Assembly: GCA_003484785.1 (NCBI GenBank)
Contig: DNAD01000366.1
Location: 5,083 to 14,413 of the forward strand
DNA: 9,331 bases
Reading direction: 5' to 3'
DNA from: Lachnospiraceae bacterium
GTDB taxonomy: Bacteria > Bacillota > Clostridia > Lachnospirales > Lachnospiraceae
Part shown: positions 1-8,500 of the stretch, in pieces
Numbering within the stretch: the first letter of the stretch is position 1
Layout of the letters: each line of letters starts with the position of its first letter
Made by a program: the position numbers and the translations under genes
The notes under the pieces: generated by a model
What the model saw: the letters and a program-made list of their open reading frames with translations, nothing else
Told to the model about the DNA's origin: nothing
Database searches by the model: none

Positions 1-22
1 CGATTCGGCTGTGAATAGTAAC
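1..22. repeat. Partial palindromic element, one arm only, just after groES
   Basis: Bases 7-22 read GGCTGTGAATAGTAAC. This matches the reverse complement of the left arm of the palindrome at 1955-1991 at 15 of 16 positions, and its right arm at 14 of 16. Read on the minus strand, the arm starts two bases after the groES stop codon. Bases 1-6 would be loop sequence, and the matching arm would lie beyond the window edge, in the presumed groES-groEL gap. That second arm is a prediction, not something seen here. Confidence 0.55.
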
Positions 23-24
23 GA

Positions 25-323
<299 letters not shown>

Positions 324-360
324 ATTATTAATATTTATTATATGAAACCTTTTCAGTTTG

Positions 361-387
361 TTAGCACTCAATTTGACTGAGTGCTAA
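361..387. promoter_or_regulatory. CIRCE operator (HrcA binding site)
   Basis: TTAGCACTC, nine spacer bases, then GAGTGCTAA: a perfect match to the CIRCE inverted repeat (361-369 and 379-387). HrcA binds this element and represses groESL and dnaK operons in Gram-positive bacteria until heat shock. Here it starts about five bases downstream of the predicted transcription start, so it sits in the 5' untranslated region, the usual place. hrcA itself is not in the window. Confidence 0.97.
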
Positions 388-398
388 TCAACGATAAC

Positions 399-427
399 AA
401 GATACCACCTGCTCTTACTCTTGTCAA
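399..427 (-). promoter_or_regulatory. Sigma-A-type promoter of groES
   Basis: On the minus strand the -35 is TTGACA (422-427, 6 of 6 to consensus). A 17-base spacer follows, then the -10 TATCTT (399-404, 4 of 6). A TGG precedes the -10 and gives an extended -10 (TGN). Transcription should start near 391-393, leaving an untranslated leader of about 83 bases that contains CIRCE. Bases 428-460, upstream of the -35, are strongly A/T-rich and could act as an UP element. The HrcA site explains how such a strong promoter would be kept in check. Confidence 0.85.
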
Positions 428-465
428 GTCATAAAACTAAAAAATATTTTAAATTTCTTATCCGG

Positions 466-495
466 GTAATAGTTCACCCTTCGGTGAACTGTTAC
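466..495. repeat. Palindromic element between terminator and groES promoter
   Basis: GTAATAGTTCACC (466-478), a four-base CTTC loop, then GGTGAACTGTTAC (483-495). The arms pair over 13 bp with a single non-Watson-Crick position that can be a G-U wobble. No T-tract follows on either strand, so it is not an obvious terminator. It shares the core GTTCAC/GTGAAC and the outer GTWAY-type flank with the palindromes at 1955-1991 and 7-22, at 9 of 12 positions when the left arms are aligned. It may be a diverged member of the same repeat family. Confidence 0.7.
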
Positions 496-523
496 TTAAC
501 CGGTTCTTTACGCGGGCCTGCGC

Positions 524-561
524 ATAATAAAATTGATCCGGTCCAAAAAGGGCCGGATCAA
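524..561 (-). terminator. Intrinsic terminator of the 575-1873 gene
   Basis: Arms at 533-544 and 550-561 (TTGATCCGGTCC against GGGCCGGATCAA) form a 12-bp stem with one wobble pair and an AAAAA loop on the plus strand. Read on the minus strand, the stem is followed at once by TTTTATTATG, the expected U-tract. It begins 14 bases past the stop codon of the membrane-protein gene and should insulate groES from upstream transcription. Confidence 0.88.
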
Positions 562-574
562 GGCACATATGTTC

Positions 575-1873
575 CTAACTTACACTGAGGGAATACGAAA
601 GCTCATCAAGATTTGTCTCGATCTCCTTGGTAACAGGCGCGCTCCACTGGTCGTTTGAAAGAGTCACGGAATACATGCACGGCAGCAGAGGCTTGATAAC
701 GGCCGACTGACCCGAGTTGACTATCTGATCCCCGAATCCCGGAACGGATACCGTGGTATTGTCATAGGCCATATTCACTGTGAACCTTATGACGGGAAGT
801 ACTATTATAAATGCCGAGTCATTCTTTCCGGAATAGCTCTCATCCTTTATCTTCGAAATGAACTCAGCTCTTTTTCCCGCATTCTGAGCCATATAATCGG
901 TAAAGTAGCTTACGACAGACTGGGGATATCCCTGAAGATCTCCGTAATCATCCTTGTATGCAAGCTTCATTCCCACAAAGGAATAATCGCCTGATGCCAG
1001 AGCATTGTCGAGCTGGGTGACCAGCTCCTCGTGGGAAGCGGCATTTTCATAGCCGGAAGCGCCCTCTCCCTGATCAAGAAGCATTGAAGCGCCTCCTGAA
1101 GTCCCGGAGCTCTCGGTATCCGGCTCATTGGTCGTGGTAATGGTCCCGTCACCTGCGACTGCGGTAGTGTTATCGGCCGCGGAAAGATCATCCGTCGTTT
1201 TCTCCTGCTCCCCTGTCTCCTCTGCCGGGGTATAGCCCAGCACATAATTGTCAAGAAGCTCCATCATGATCCCGCTTATTGTCGGAGACTGGGTTAGAAG
1301 ATCCCTTTCCGCGTGAAGCTTTTTCTCAACCCGCGACGAAAAGGGCCAGTTGTATGAGGATGACGTACCTGACCCCGAAGATGAACCCGCAAAGGCTCCG
1401 TCGAAAATATAAACCACTATCGAGATCATAAGGCAGCACAAAAGTATCCCTACAAAGATAATATTGATCGTCTCCGTAAAGTCCATGCCGAAGCTTCTCT
1501 CTATATGGGCTGACTTTGCGGCAGCCGTACCGGAAGCATTATTGTTTTCGATCCTGTTATTTGGCGCATTTGAAATATTTGCTCCGGCAGGTTTTGCAGG
1601 TGCTGCTGCGCCCATCCCTCCGGAAGCGGCCTTCGCGTTTGGAACAGGCATGCCTCCCCTTACGGGAATGCCCTGATGAACCTTTGCAGCCGGCCCGGGG
1701 GCGGAAGTGCCCCGGTGATCATTTGCAGCCGGTCTGGGGGCAGGAATGCCCTGATAACCCTTTCCGACCGGCCTGGGAGCGGGTATACGGCTGTACCCGC
1801 CGTTTCCGCCCTTTGCCGTCGGATCAGGTCTCTGATTTGCAGTATTCTGCTTGCCATTAAGATTAAGTTCCAT
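575..1873 (-). CDS. Single-pass membrane protein with proline-rich 13-residue repeats, function unknown
   Basis: I do not recognise this 432-residue protein. Residues 1-130 are low complexity, rich in Gly, Pro, Ala and Asn. They carry three 13-residue repeats around IPAPRP (about residues 29-70). One hydrophobic segment lies at about 136-158 (INIIFVGILLCCLMISIVVYIF) with K/H/R before it and D after it. By the positive-inside rule the N-terminus is cytosolic and the C-terminus outside. A Ser/Gly stretch (163-173) and an acidic Thr/Ser-rich linker (about 215-275) follow. Residues 278-345 look helical and 355-432 look beta-rich. The final segment, with KPLLPCMYSV where many extracellular Ig-like repeats have P-G-x-Y, weakly recalls the TcaA/PEGA type of wall-facing domain. 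That is a guess; no zinc ribbon is present. The ATG at 1873 is chosen because AGGGAGAG lies ten bases upstream. The reading frame is open to a TTG at 1924, but that TTG lies in the -35 box. The gene has its own promoter and terminator, so it appears monocistronic. Confidence 0.8.
   Translation of the reverse strand: MELNLNGKQNTANQRPDPTAKGGNGGYSRIPAPRPVGKGYQGIPAPRPAANDHRGTSAPGPAAKVHQGIPVRGGMPVPNAKAASGGMGAAAPAKPAGANISNAPNNRIENNNASGTAAAKSAHIERSFGMDFTETINIIFVGILLCCLMISIVVYIFDGAFAGSSSGSGTSSSYNWPFSSRVEKKLHAERDLLTQSPTISGIMMELLDNYVLGYTPAEETGEQEKTTDDLSAADNTTAVAGDGTITTTNEPDTESSGTSGGASMLLDQGEGASGYENAASHEELVTQLDNALASGDYSFVGMKLAYKDDYGDLQGYPQSVVSYFTDYMAQNAGKRAEFISKIKDESYSGKNDSAFIIVLPVIRFTVNMAYDNTTVSVPGFGDQIVNSGQSAVIKPLLPCMYSVTLSNDQWSAPVTKEIETNLDELSYSLSVS
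1671..1787. repeat. Three tandem 39-bp repeats inside the membrane-protein gene
   Basis: Units lie at 1671-1709, 1710-1748 and 1749-1787. Each is exactly 39 bases, similar but not identical; all share a core resembling CAGCCGGCC-tGGGaGCggga. They encode 13-residue units of the type GIPAPRPAANDHR, so any change in copy number would keep the frame. A degraded extra edge (GGGAATG before 1671) suggests a partial fourth unit. The repeats lie in the predicted cytosolic part of the protein. Confidence 0.85.
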
Positions 1874-1883
1874 ACGAACACCA

Positions 1884-1891
1884 CTCTCCCT
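1884..1891 (-). promoter_or_regulatory. Ribosome binding site that sets the start of the 575-1873 gene
   Basis: AGGGAGAG on the minus strand, ten bases before the ATG at 1873. It follows the -10 box by only four bases, so the predicted transcript would begin inside or right at this site. Confidence 0.7.
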
Positions 1892-1895
1892 GCTT

Positions 1896-1924
1896 ATTAT
1901 ATGCCTTTTAAGACCACATTTCAA
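1896..1924 (-). promoter_or_regulatory. Sigma-A-type promoter of the 575-1873 gene
   Basis: On the minus strand the -35 is TTGAAA (1919-1924, 5 of 6). A 17-base spacer and a perfect TATAAT -10 (1896-1901) follow. The predicted transcription start is near 1889-1890, giving a leader of only about 16 bases. The match is strong enough that the gene is unlikely to depend on read-through from addA. Confidence 0.85.
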
Positions 1925-1954
1925 GACAGGGCTGAAATGCGGGGGGTGTTACTG

Positions 1955-1991
1955 GTTACTGTTCACAGCCTTTTGGGCTGTGAGCAGTAAC
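1955..1991. repeat. Palindromic element abutting the addA stop codon
   Basis: GTTACTGTTCACAGCC (1955-1970), a five-base TTTTG loop, then GGCTGTGAGCAGTAAC (1976-1991). The arms form a 16-bp stem with a single wobble position. It begins directly at the base after the addA TAA on the minus strand. No T-run follows on either side, so it is not a classical intrinsic terminator. It could stabilise a 3' end or be a REP-like repeat. A short extra GTTACTG copy precedes it at 1948-1954. Confidence 0.85.
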
Positions 1992-4900
1992 TTATAATCT
2001 GATCGCCGTTCCAAGCGCAGTTGAGTAAATGATCCTCTCTTTGACCGGTTTATCCAAAAGTATTGTCAATGCTTTTGCGTAGTAATCAAGCTGCAGTTCG
2101 TATCTCTCAATGAGCAGTGTTGACTCATTGACCCGATCGGTCTTGTAGTCAACAACTACGATCCTGCCGTCTTCTATGAAGAACGCGTCTATGATACCCT
2201 GAATGATCCTTCCCTCCAGCTCTATGACAAAGGGCTGCTCCCTGTAGAGGGCGCCCTTTTCATATGCGTCCTTCATTCTCTCCGCCAGAGCGCTGTTTGC
2301 GAAGTCCGAAACCACCTTAAGCTGAATCTCCTTTGCATGATCGCCCTCGATCCTGCCTTCCTTCACAATAAAGCTCATGAATTCCCTGAGGCTCTGCTCA
2401 TCGGGCTTCCTGAAATCCCACAGCTCAAATACCCTGTGGACCGCGGTTCCGAAAACTCCTGCGGTCAATGTCTTCTTCCCGCTTATAAACGAAGGAACCG
2501 TCTCCTTTTGCTCCGTTTTCTGAGGGAATAATTCCTCCGGCTCTTCCGCTCCCTCCCTTTCGGAAAGAAGCTCCTCAATATGTTTCTGCTTAAGCTCGGT
2601 AACGGAAAACTTCTCATAGCTTTCCTCATCGGCCGGCGCCTCGTATTTATAGTCAAGCCTCTTCTTTATCCCGTCAATAAAAGCCTGCTCCTCCTCCGAG
2701 GCATCGTTTAAAAGATTAAGGCGCCCCTCCTCTATCTCCTTAAGGGCCAGATACGCCTCATTTCTTAAGAGCTCACCCTCAACCTCGGTTCTGACCGTTT
2801 CGGAGGGTTGTGTTGTTCTGATCGTAAAGTTCTTAAGCCCCTTTCTGTTCACATAAAGAATGATATCCAGAAATGAATCGGCCTCTGCACTTCGCAGCTT
2901 CCCAAGCTCTTTTTCAGCGTCTTTGACCGTTGCGGTCAATATCAGTTTTTCCTTAGCCCTGGTCATTGCCACATAAAGGATCCGAAGCTCCTCTGCCCTG
3001 AGCTCCTTAATGCTCTTTGCCGATATGGCATCCCTTATCAGAGTCCCTGCCCTGACTCTCAGGCGGGTGTCCACGTGCTCCATTCCTATACCATAGTCCA
3101 CATCGGTCACTATCATGGACCGCTGATCCATGTAATTATATTTTTTCTGAAGCCCCGCTGCAAACACCACCGGAAACTCCAGACCCTTACTCTTATGTAT
3201 CGTCATTATCCGGACCACATCGGCATTTTCGTCGAGAAGCCCCGCCTCACCGTAATCCACCTCGTATTTATTAAGCATATCCACATATCTTACGAACTGG
3301 AACAGCCCCTTATAGCTTGTTTTGCCGTAGTCATCGGCTTTTTGCAGGAGCATGTTCAGATTGGCATATCTGGCAGCCCCGTTGTTAAGAGCGGAAACAT
3401 ATATCCCGTATTCACCGTCGATTATCTCCTTAAGGATATCATAGACCGGAGTGTCTCCGGTCATTGACCGGAAATGTCCGAGAAGCTCAAGGAAGGCTCC
3501 GGCTTTGGGAACATCCCTCTGTGCCGATACAAGAGCATCATACAAAAGCCCTTCTTTATCATACAGCCTGATCTTTGCCAGCTCCTCATCATCCATCTTC
3601 CCAAAGGGTCCCCTCAGTACGGCGGCCAGAGGAATATCCTGCCTCGGGTTGTCGATGACCCTGAGAAAATCCAGTAAAACAGCCACCTCCCAGGCACTGA
3701 AATATCCCTCCTGCGTCGAGACGTGGACCGGGATCCCCTTTTCCTGAAGAACCCTCTTAAATACATCATCCCAGCCCTTAGAGGTCCTTAGCAGGATGAC
3801 TATATCGGAATACCTTAAGGGCCTGAGCCCCCCGGTATCAGGATCGAATACCTTATGTTCCCGCATAAGCTCCCCGATCCTTTCGGCTATGACCAGAGCC
3901 TCGTACTCCCTGGCGTCCGCTCCGCTGTCCCCTCTCTGCGCAAGAATAAGCTCGGCTCTGTTGTCGCACTCCCCGTTCTCATTATATCCTTCGGCCCCAA
4001 AACTGAGCCTCGCCTTTTCATCGTAATCAAAACCGGAATTGGCTCTGTTCATTACAGCCCCGAATATTTCATTGACCGCATCGATCACTTCCCTGCGGCT
4101 TCTGAAATTCTGACTCAGATCGATCCGTATATCTCTCTCCCGGCCCGTGTCATCCTCCGAAAAGCTGTTGTATTTTTCTATGAAGATATCCGGACGGGCA
4201 AGCCTGAAGCCGTAGATACTCTGCTTTACGTCTCCCACCATGAAAAGGTTGTTATCCCTGGCTACCGCCTTAAGCAGAGTCTCCTGCACGGCATTGGAAT
4301 CCTGGTATTCATCAACGTAGACCTCCTCGTAAAGCTCCCTGTACTCATCCGCTGCCGCCCCGTTATCCGCCGAAAGCACCCTTAAGGCCAGGTGCTCCAT
4401 GTCGGAATAATCTATGATATCGGCTTCCCGCTTTTTTTCGGAATACCTTTTTATATACTCGCCGGTAAGCTCAGTCAGCTCCTGCACGCAGGAAATGTCC
4501 TGAGCTATCCGCCCGCACTCCCGCACCGGGTCAAAGTCCTTAAACCTCTCCTTCAGAGAGGATAACCTGCCCTTGAGGCTGTCCCTTCCCGCCCGTACAA
4601 ATTCCTTATCCTCCTCGGAAGGCTTTACCCCGCCTTTTTTTGCTCCGGTCCCGAACCTTATAAAATCAAGCTCTCCCAGATTATCGACCAGCTCCCGCAC
4701 AGAGCCGGCAAAGGCACATCTTCTTACGCCCTCCATATCGCTGTTCAGCGTATTTTCGTACATAAGAAGCCCTTCGTCCTGCAGGCAGCGCTCATACAGC
4801 TCTGTATAGTCCTCAAGGATCTTTCGGATCTGTGCGCGGATATCCTCAAAATACTGTTTGATAAGAGGTACCCTCTCCAGAGCCTCATAACAGGAATCGG

Positions 4901-5525
4901 GATCGGGGCCGGGTATGATCTCCCTGTAGGCCTGTACACATTTTTCAAGCCACTTTTCCGGCTCAGGGTAGCTCATGGCAAAGTCGTACAGTCTGTTTAC
5001 AGTATCCTCCACTGCCCGATCCGTCTTTCCGGAGGCCAGCTTTTCCACCATTTCGATAAATTCCGGGCTGTTCTTTGAGTATTTTTCCTCAAGTACCTCT
5101 GAAAGCGCATCCTGTCGAAGGAGCTTTGCCTCCCCTTCATCTGCTATACGAAAATCCGGAGGCAGAGAGACCTCGTTAAAATGATTTTTAAGGATATTTA
5201 AGCAGAAACCGTGGATCGTGGTTATCATTGCATTGTGAACCAGGGCAGACTGTCTTGCAAGCTCCCGGTTAAAGGGGTTAAGGCGGCGTTTTTCCTCTAT
5301 GGCATTCCGGATCTTTTCCCTCATCTGAGCCGCCGCCGCGTTGGTAAAGGTCATTATCAGCAGCCTGTCAACGTCCACCCCTGCCTTTTCATCCAGTATC
5401 CTTCTTATTATCCTCTCCACCAGTACCGCAGTCTTTCCCGAGCCCGCCGCGGCGGAAACAAGAAGATTTTTGTCCCTGAGCTCTATAGCCTTTGTTTGTT
5501 CACCTGTAAAGCTTACTTTTGCCAT
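1992..5525 (-). CDS. addA: ATP-dependent helicase/nuclease subunit A (AddA)
   Basis: AddA is the motor and one nuclease of the AddAB complex. The complex unwinds and degrades DNA at double-strand breaks until Chi, then supplies 3' single strands for RecA. The 1177 residues are full length for the family (B. subtilis AddA is about 1230). The UvrD-type helicase motifs run in order: Q motif TGEQTKAIE (7-15), Walker A SAAAGSGKT (24-32), TFTNAAA (59-65), motif II YVDEYQDSN (403-411), VGDVKQSIYGFR (430-441), DLSQNFRS (469-476), IHKSKG (776-781) and YVAMTRAKE (851-859). The C-terminal PD-(D/E)XK nuclease shows H1030, D1113 in GIIDAF and D1126-Y-K1128 in VDYKTDR, followed by QLDYYAKAL. All expected catalytic residues are present, so it should be active. 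A charged linker (about 980-1020) joins helicase and nuclease. The ATG follows the addB stop directly, so translation is probably coupled. The gene likely shares the addB promoter. Confidence 0.97.
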   Translation of the reverse strand: MAKVSFTGEQTKAIELRDKNLLVSAAAGSGKTAVLVERIIRRILDEKAGVDVDRLLIMTFTNAAAAQMREKIRNAIEEKRRLNPFNRELARQSALVHNAMITTIHGFCLNILKNHFNEVSLPPDFRIADEGEAKLLRQDALSEVLEEKYSKNSPEFIEMVEKLASGKTDRAVEDTVNRLYDFAMSYPEPEKWLEKCVQAYREIIPGPDPDSCYEALERVPLIKQYFEDIRAQIRKILEDYTELYERCLQDEGLLMYENTLNSDMEGVRRCAFAGSVRELVDNLGELDFIRFGTGAKKGGVKPSEEDKEFVRAGRDSLKGRLSSLKERFKDFDPVRECGRIAQDISCVQELTELTGEYIKRYSEKKREADIIDYSDMEHLALRVLSADNGAAADEYRELYEEVYVDEYQDSNAVQETLLKAVARDNNLFMVGDVKQSIYGFRLARPDIFIEKYNSFSEDDTGRERDIRIDLSQNFRSRREVIDAVNEIFGAVMNRANSGFDYDEKARLSFGAEGYNENGECDNRAELILAQRGDSGADAREYEALVIAERIGELMREHKVFDPDTGGLRPLRYSDIVILLRTSKGWDDVFKRVLQEKGIPVHVSTQEGYFSAWEVAVLLDFLRVIDNPRQDIPLAAVLRGPFGKMDDEELAKIRLYDKEGLLYDALVSAQRDVPKAGAFLELLGHFRSMTGDTPVYDILKEIIDGEYGIYVSALNNGAARYANLNMLLQKADDYGKTSYKGLFQFVRYVDMLNKYEVDYGEAGLLDENADVVRIMTIHKSKGLEFPVVFAAGLQKKYNYMDQRSMIVTDVDYGIGMEHVDTRLRVRAGTLIRDAISAKSIKELRAEELRILYVAMTRAKEKLILTATVKDAEKELGKLRSAEADSFLDIILYVNRKGLKNFTIRTTQPSETVRTEVEGELLRNEAYLALKEIEEGRLNLLNDASEEEQAFIDGIKKRLDYKYEAPADEESYEKFSVTELKQKHIEELLSEREGAEEPEELFPQKTEQKETVPSFISGKKTLTAGVFGTAVHRVFELWDFRKPDEQSLREFMSFIVKEGRIEGDHAKEIQLKVVSDFANSALAERMKDAYEKGALYREQPFVIELEGRIIQGIIDAFFIEDGRIVVVDYKTDRVNESTLLIERYELQLDYYAKALTILLDKPVKERIIYSTALGTAIRL

Positions 5526-8500
5526 CTACTTCCCAAGCTCCCTGCCGCGCCGATCCGCTTTTGGGATCGGATCATTTCCTTTCATCATTTCGATAATCTC
5601 TTTCCCGGATGCTCCCTCACTTTCCGAACGGGAAGCTTCATCCTCCTCATCTGCGTCTTTACGATCCGAAGTTCTGAGCCTTATGGCACATATATTTTTG
5701 TAGCCGCAGTATCTGCAGGGATCCTCATTTTTCTCCCCATGGGGTTCTGCTCCGATATTTCCGTTAAGTATCTCTTCCCCCATGCTTACCAGCCTGTGAT
5801 TTACATAGTCACAGATGATCCGAAACTCCTGCGTCGTTGCGGTGCTGGAATCGGCCCGAAACGTATTATCCTTCTTAAGACTTACGGGTATAACATCGGA
5901 TCTTGGATGGGTCTGTACATCAAGGCTTTTGTCCATGAGCTGACACACCCTTCTGTCTTCATTTACAAGTCCCTTCATCCTAAGCTCACCTGAAATACGC
6001 TCCCTTATCCTCTCCGTATCATCATCCGCCTGTTCCCTTACAAGCGGGTCATCGATATGGTAATAAAAGATCCCGGCCGGAATAAGAGTCTTGCCGGCAT
6101 TTTTCGGATCGCCCGCGATAAACTCCGATGCGGCGTTTAAATAGACCGGAAGCTGCAGGTCGAGCCCCTCATAGATCCTTTTAAGGTCAAAGCTTTTATT
6201 TCCGGATTTATAGTCTATTATCTTTAAATAGATATTATCCTCATCCTCGCAGGTATCAAACCTGTCTATCGTCCCCCGAAGTGAAAGCCGGGCTCCGTTT
6301 TTACCCGGGAGCTCAAAATTAAGGGATCTGTACTCGTTATCCCTGTTAAAATCAAATTCATAGCGGTTAGGCTTAAAGCTTCCGGCTTTCAGCTGTCCAG
6401 TCAGAACCTCCACGCTCCTTTGGGTAAACCGCCTTATCCTTTCTCTTATATAGGAAGATCTGTTATCGGCGTAAATAGCCGTGTAATCTCCTGAGGATAT
6501 AGTCTTGTCCACGGCCTCGTCCACCAGTCTCCTTCTTTCCTCCTCATCGATATCCGTCCAGCTCTTATCGATTGCGGCCAGAAGCTCGCCATAGCTCTTC
6601 AGGGCTTCGTGAAAAGCGCTTCCGAGATTTCTGGCTTCAAAGGTGAAGCCCTCTCTTTCCTTAAGCCTGAGTCCGTAGGTAAGAAAATGGGAATAGGCAC
6701 ACGCCGCATATTTCTCCAGTCTGGTGATCCCGCCTACGATCCCGCCATTATAAATAACATTTGCTATTGCCCTGTTTATCGTGCTTTGGCGGCTGAAAAT
6801 TCCCTTCCCGAATGCGGCTTCGACGAAAGGAAAGGACCCCGTATCGGGAAGAGCCGGTGTGTTATTCAATATGCACATATTGAAGAGCAATAAATATTTA
6901 ATTTCGTCGATCTCAGCGGGATTTTCTCCTTTTTTACCGTAATTTGCGGAAAATCCCTGAATTTCCTCCGCGAGAGTCCTGTAGGCGGTTTTTCCGTTAA
7001 CTATGCGGTCTTCAGGTCTCTGACCGTTGTGGTCAATTTGCAGTTTTGGAAACATTTCACATATTATTTTTATAAGATAGGAGGGCTTGAGAGATTCCCC
7101 GCTGTCACTGATGCCGGGGTATGAAAGGAAAAGCTTCTCCGAGGCCCTGCTCAGCATCATATAAAGGTACAGCCTCTGGGTATATGCCTGCATCCTTAAG
7201 GACGGGGCCAGATCGATATCATCCTCGTTTTCGGAAAGAAACTCCCTGTCAACATCCGAGATAAGGCCTCCCCTTGCCGCGGTCTTCGGTATGATGCCGT
7301 CATTTACGCCCGCAACGAACAGAGCCTTTATATTCCTGAGCCTGCTCCTTGTCATATCTCCTATCTGTACGTAATCCTGATTTTTAGGCACAACCCCCGT
7401 CCTGATCTCCGAAAACCCCGCATCCAGAAGCTCTCCGAACTCCTTAAGGGTCACTTTTTCCTCCCCCAGAAGCGCCGTCAGCTGATCGAGAAGCTCCATT
7501 ACCCTGTCGTATATCTGCGTAAGCTCCTTCTCCTTCAGCTCCTCTCCCGCCTTTTTCTTCTCTTCCGCCATCCTTGAAAGCTTTCCCGCCGTATCGTTTC
7601 TTTTAAGCAATGTATACAGCGCTTCGCAAAGCCTTCTTACGCTGAAGGTATCCCCGGAGGAGATCAGGGGTTTTCCTTCCGTTTCGGACTCCCCTTCCGT
7701 TTCGGTTTCCCCTTCACGGGTCAGATCCGTCTCGAAACGGATGAAATCCTCCATTACGGCCTTTCTGCTCTTCTCTATCCCTTCAAGCTCCTCCTCGGAT
7801 ATCCCTTTTCCTCTTCTTATAAAGGGACTGTTCATAGGCCCCCGGCCTCTTATACCGAAGGCCAGAAGATAGTTGTCAAGCCTGTCGGTCTCCTCCGGGG
7901 AAAGCTTTGTAAGAGAAGATCTTAAATATCTCATGATTGAAGGATAGGGATAGTTTTCACCGACACAGCTGATCGCTGCCCTGATATATTCGGTGAGGGG
8001 ATTTAAAAGAATGGGAATGCTCCTGTCAATAAAGTACGGGATGTCATAACGGTCAAAAACCCTGGCACAGACATGCATATACAGGTCTATATCACCTGTT
8101 ACCACAGCTATATCGCGATAACTCCAGTTATTGTCACGCACCATTCTGTTGATCTCTACGGCGATCCCTGTTATTTCATCGATCCTGTCAAGGCAGGAAC
8201 ACACCCTCAGGTCGTCTGAATCCCCACCCTCATAAGGCTTTGCCGTCTTCCTGAAAAGATTCCTCTCCAGATGGATCAGCTTAGGGTTTTTGACCTCTTT
8301 AGTCATCACCTCGATTTCAGTTTTTTCAAGGCTTTCCGGGTTTTGGTCCTCCGGGGTCAGATTGGGCAGTAAAAGCCTTGCCGGAACAGTCCGGTCAATG
8401 ACGATGTCCGGTCTTTTTTCGACCTTGAGGTCATCCGCCGCGGATTTCAGCTTTTTTATCGTTTTTTTGCTCAAATAGAACAACTCATGTTGCTCTATCT

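Noticed and set aside
1671..1787. CRISPR array
   Set aside because: The 39-base units are contiguous without spacers and encode in-frame protein repeats.
1516..1990. Two plus-strand open frames opposite the repeat region of the membrane-protein gene
   Set aside because: Their Arg/Pro/Cys-rich translations come from the 39-bp repeats read backwards. They cross the promoter of the real gene and lack family resemblance.
1955..1991. Intrinsic terminator after addA
   Set aside because: The stem is strong, but no U-tract follows it on the minus strand (CAGTAACACC comes next) or on the plus strand. It is called a palindromic repeat instead.
2923..2939. TTGACCG-TTG-CGGTCAA palindrome in addA, with a near copy at 7021-7035 in addB
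   Set aside because: It is short, lies inside conserved coding sequence, is read in different frames in the two genes, and has no other copies that I noticed. Chance is likely.
3855..4385. A 176-codon plus-strand open frame inside addA
   Set aside because: It lies antisense to helicase motifs II-IV of AddA, and its composition is that of a reverse-complemented coding sequence.
5211..5993. A 260-codon open frame on the plus strand across the addB-addA junction
   Set aside because: It is fully antisense to the conserved ends of two well-supported genes, its protein has no recognisable domain, and no clear ribosome binding site was seen. It is a shadow frame.
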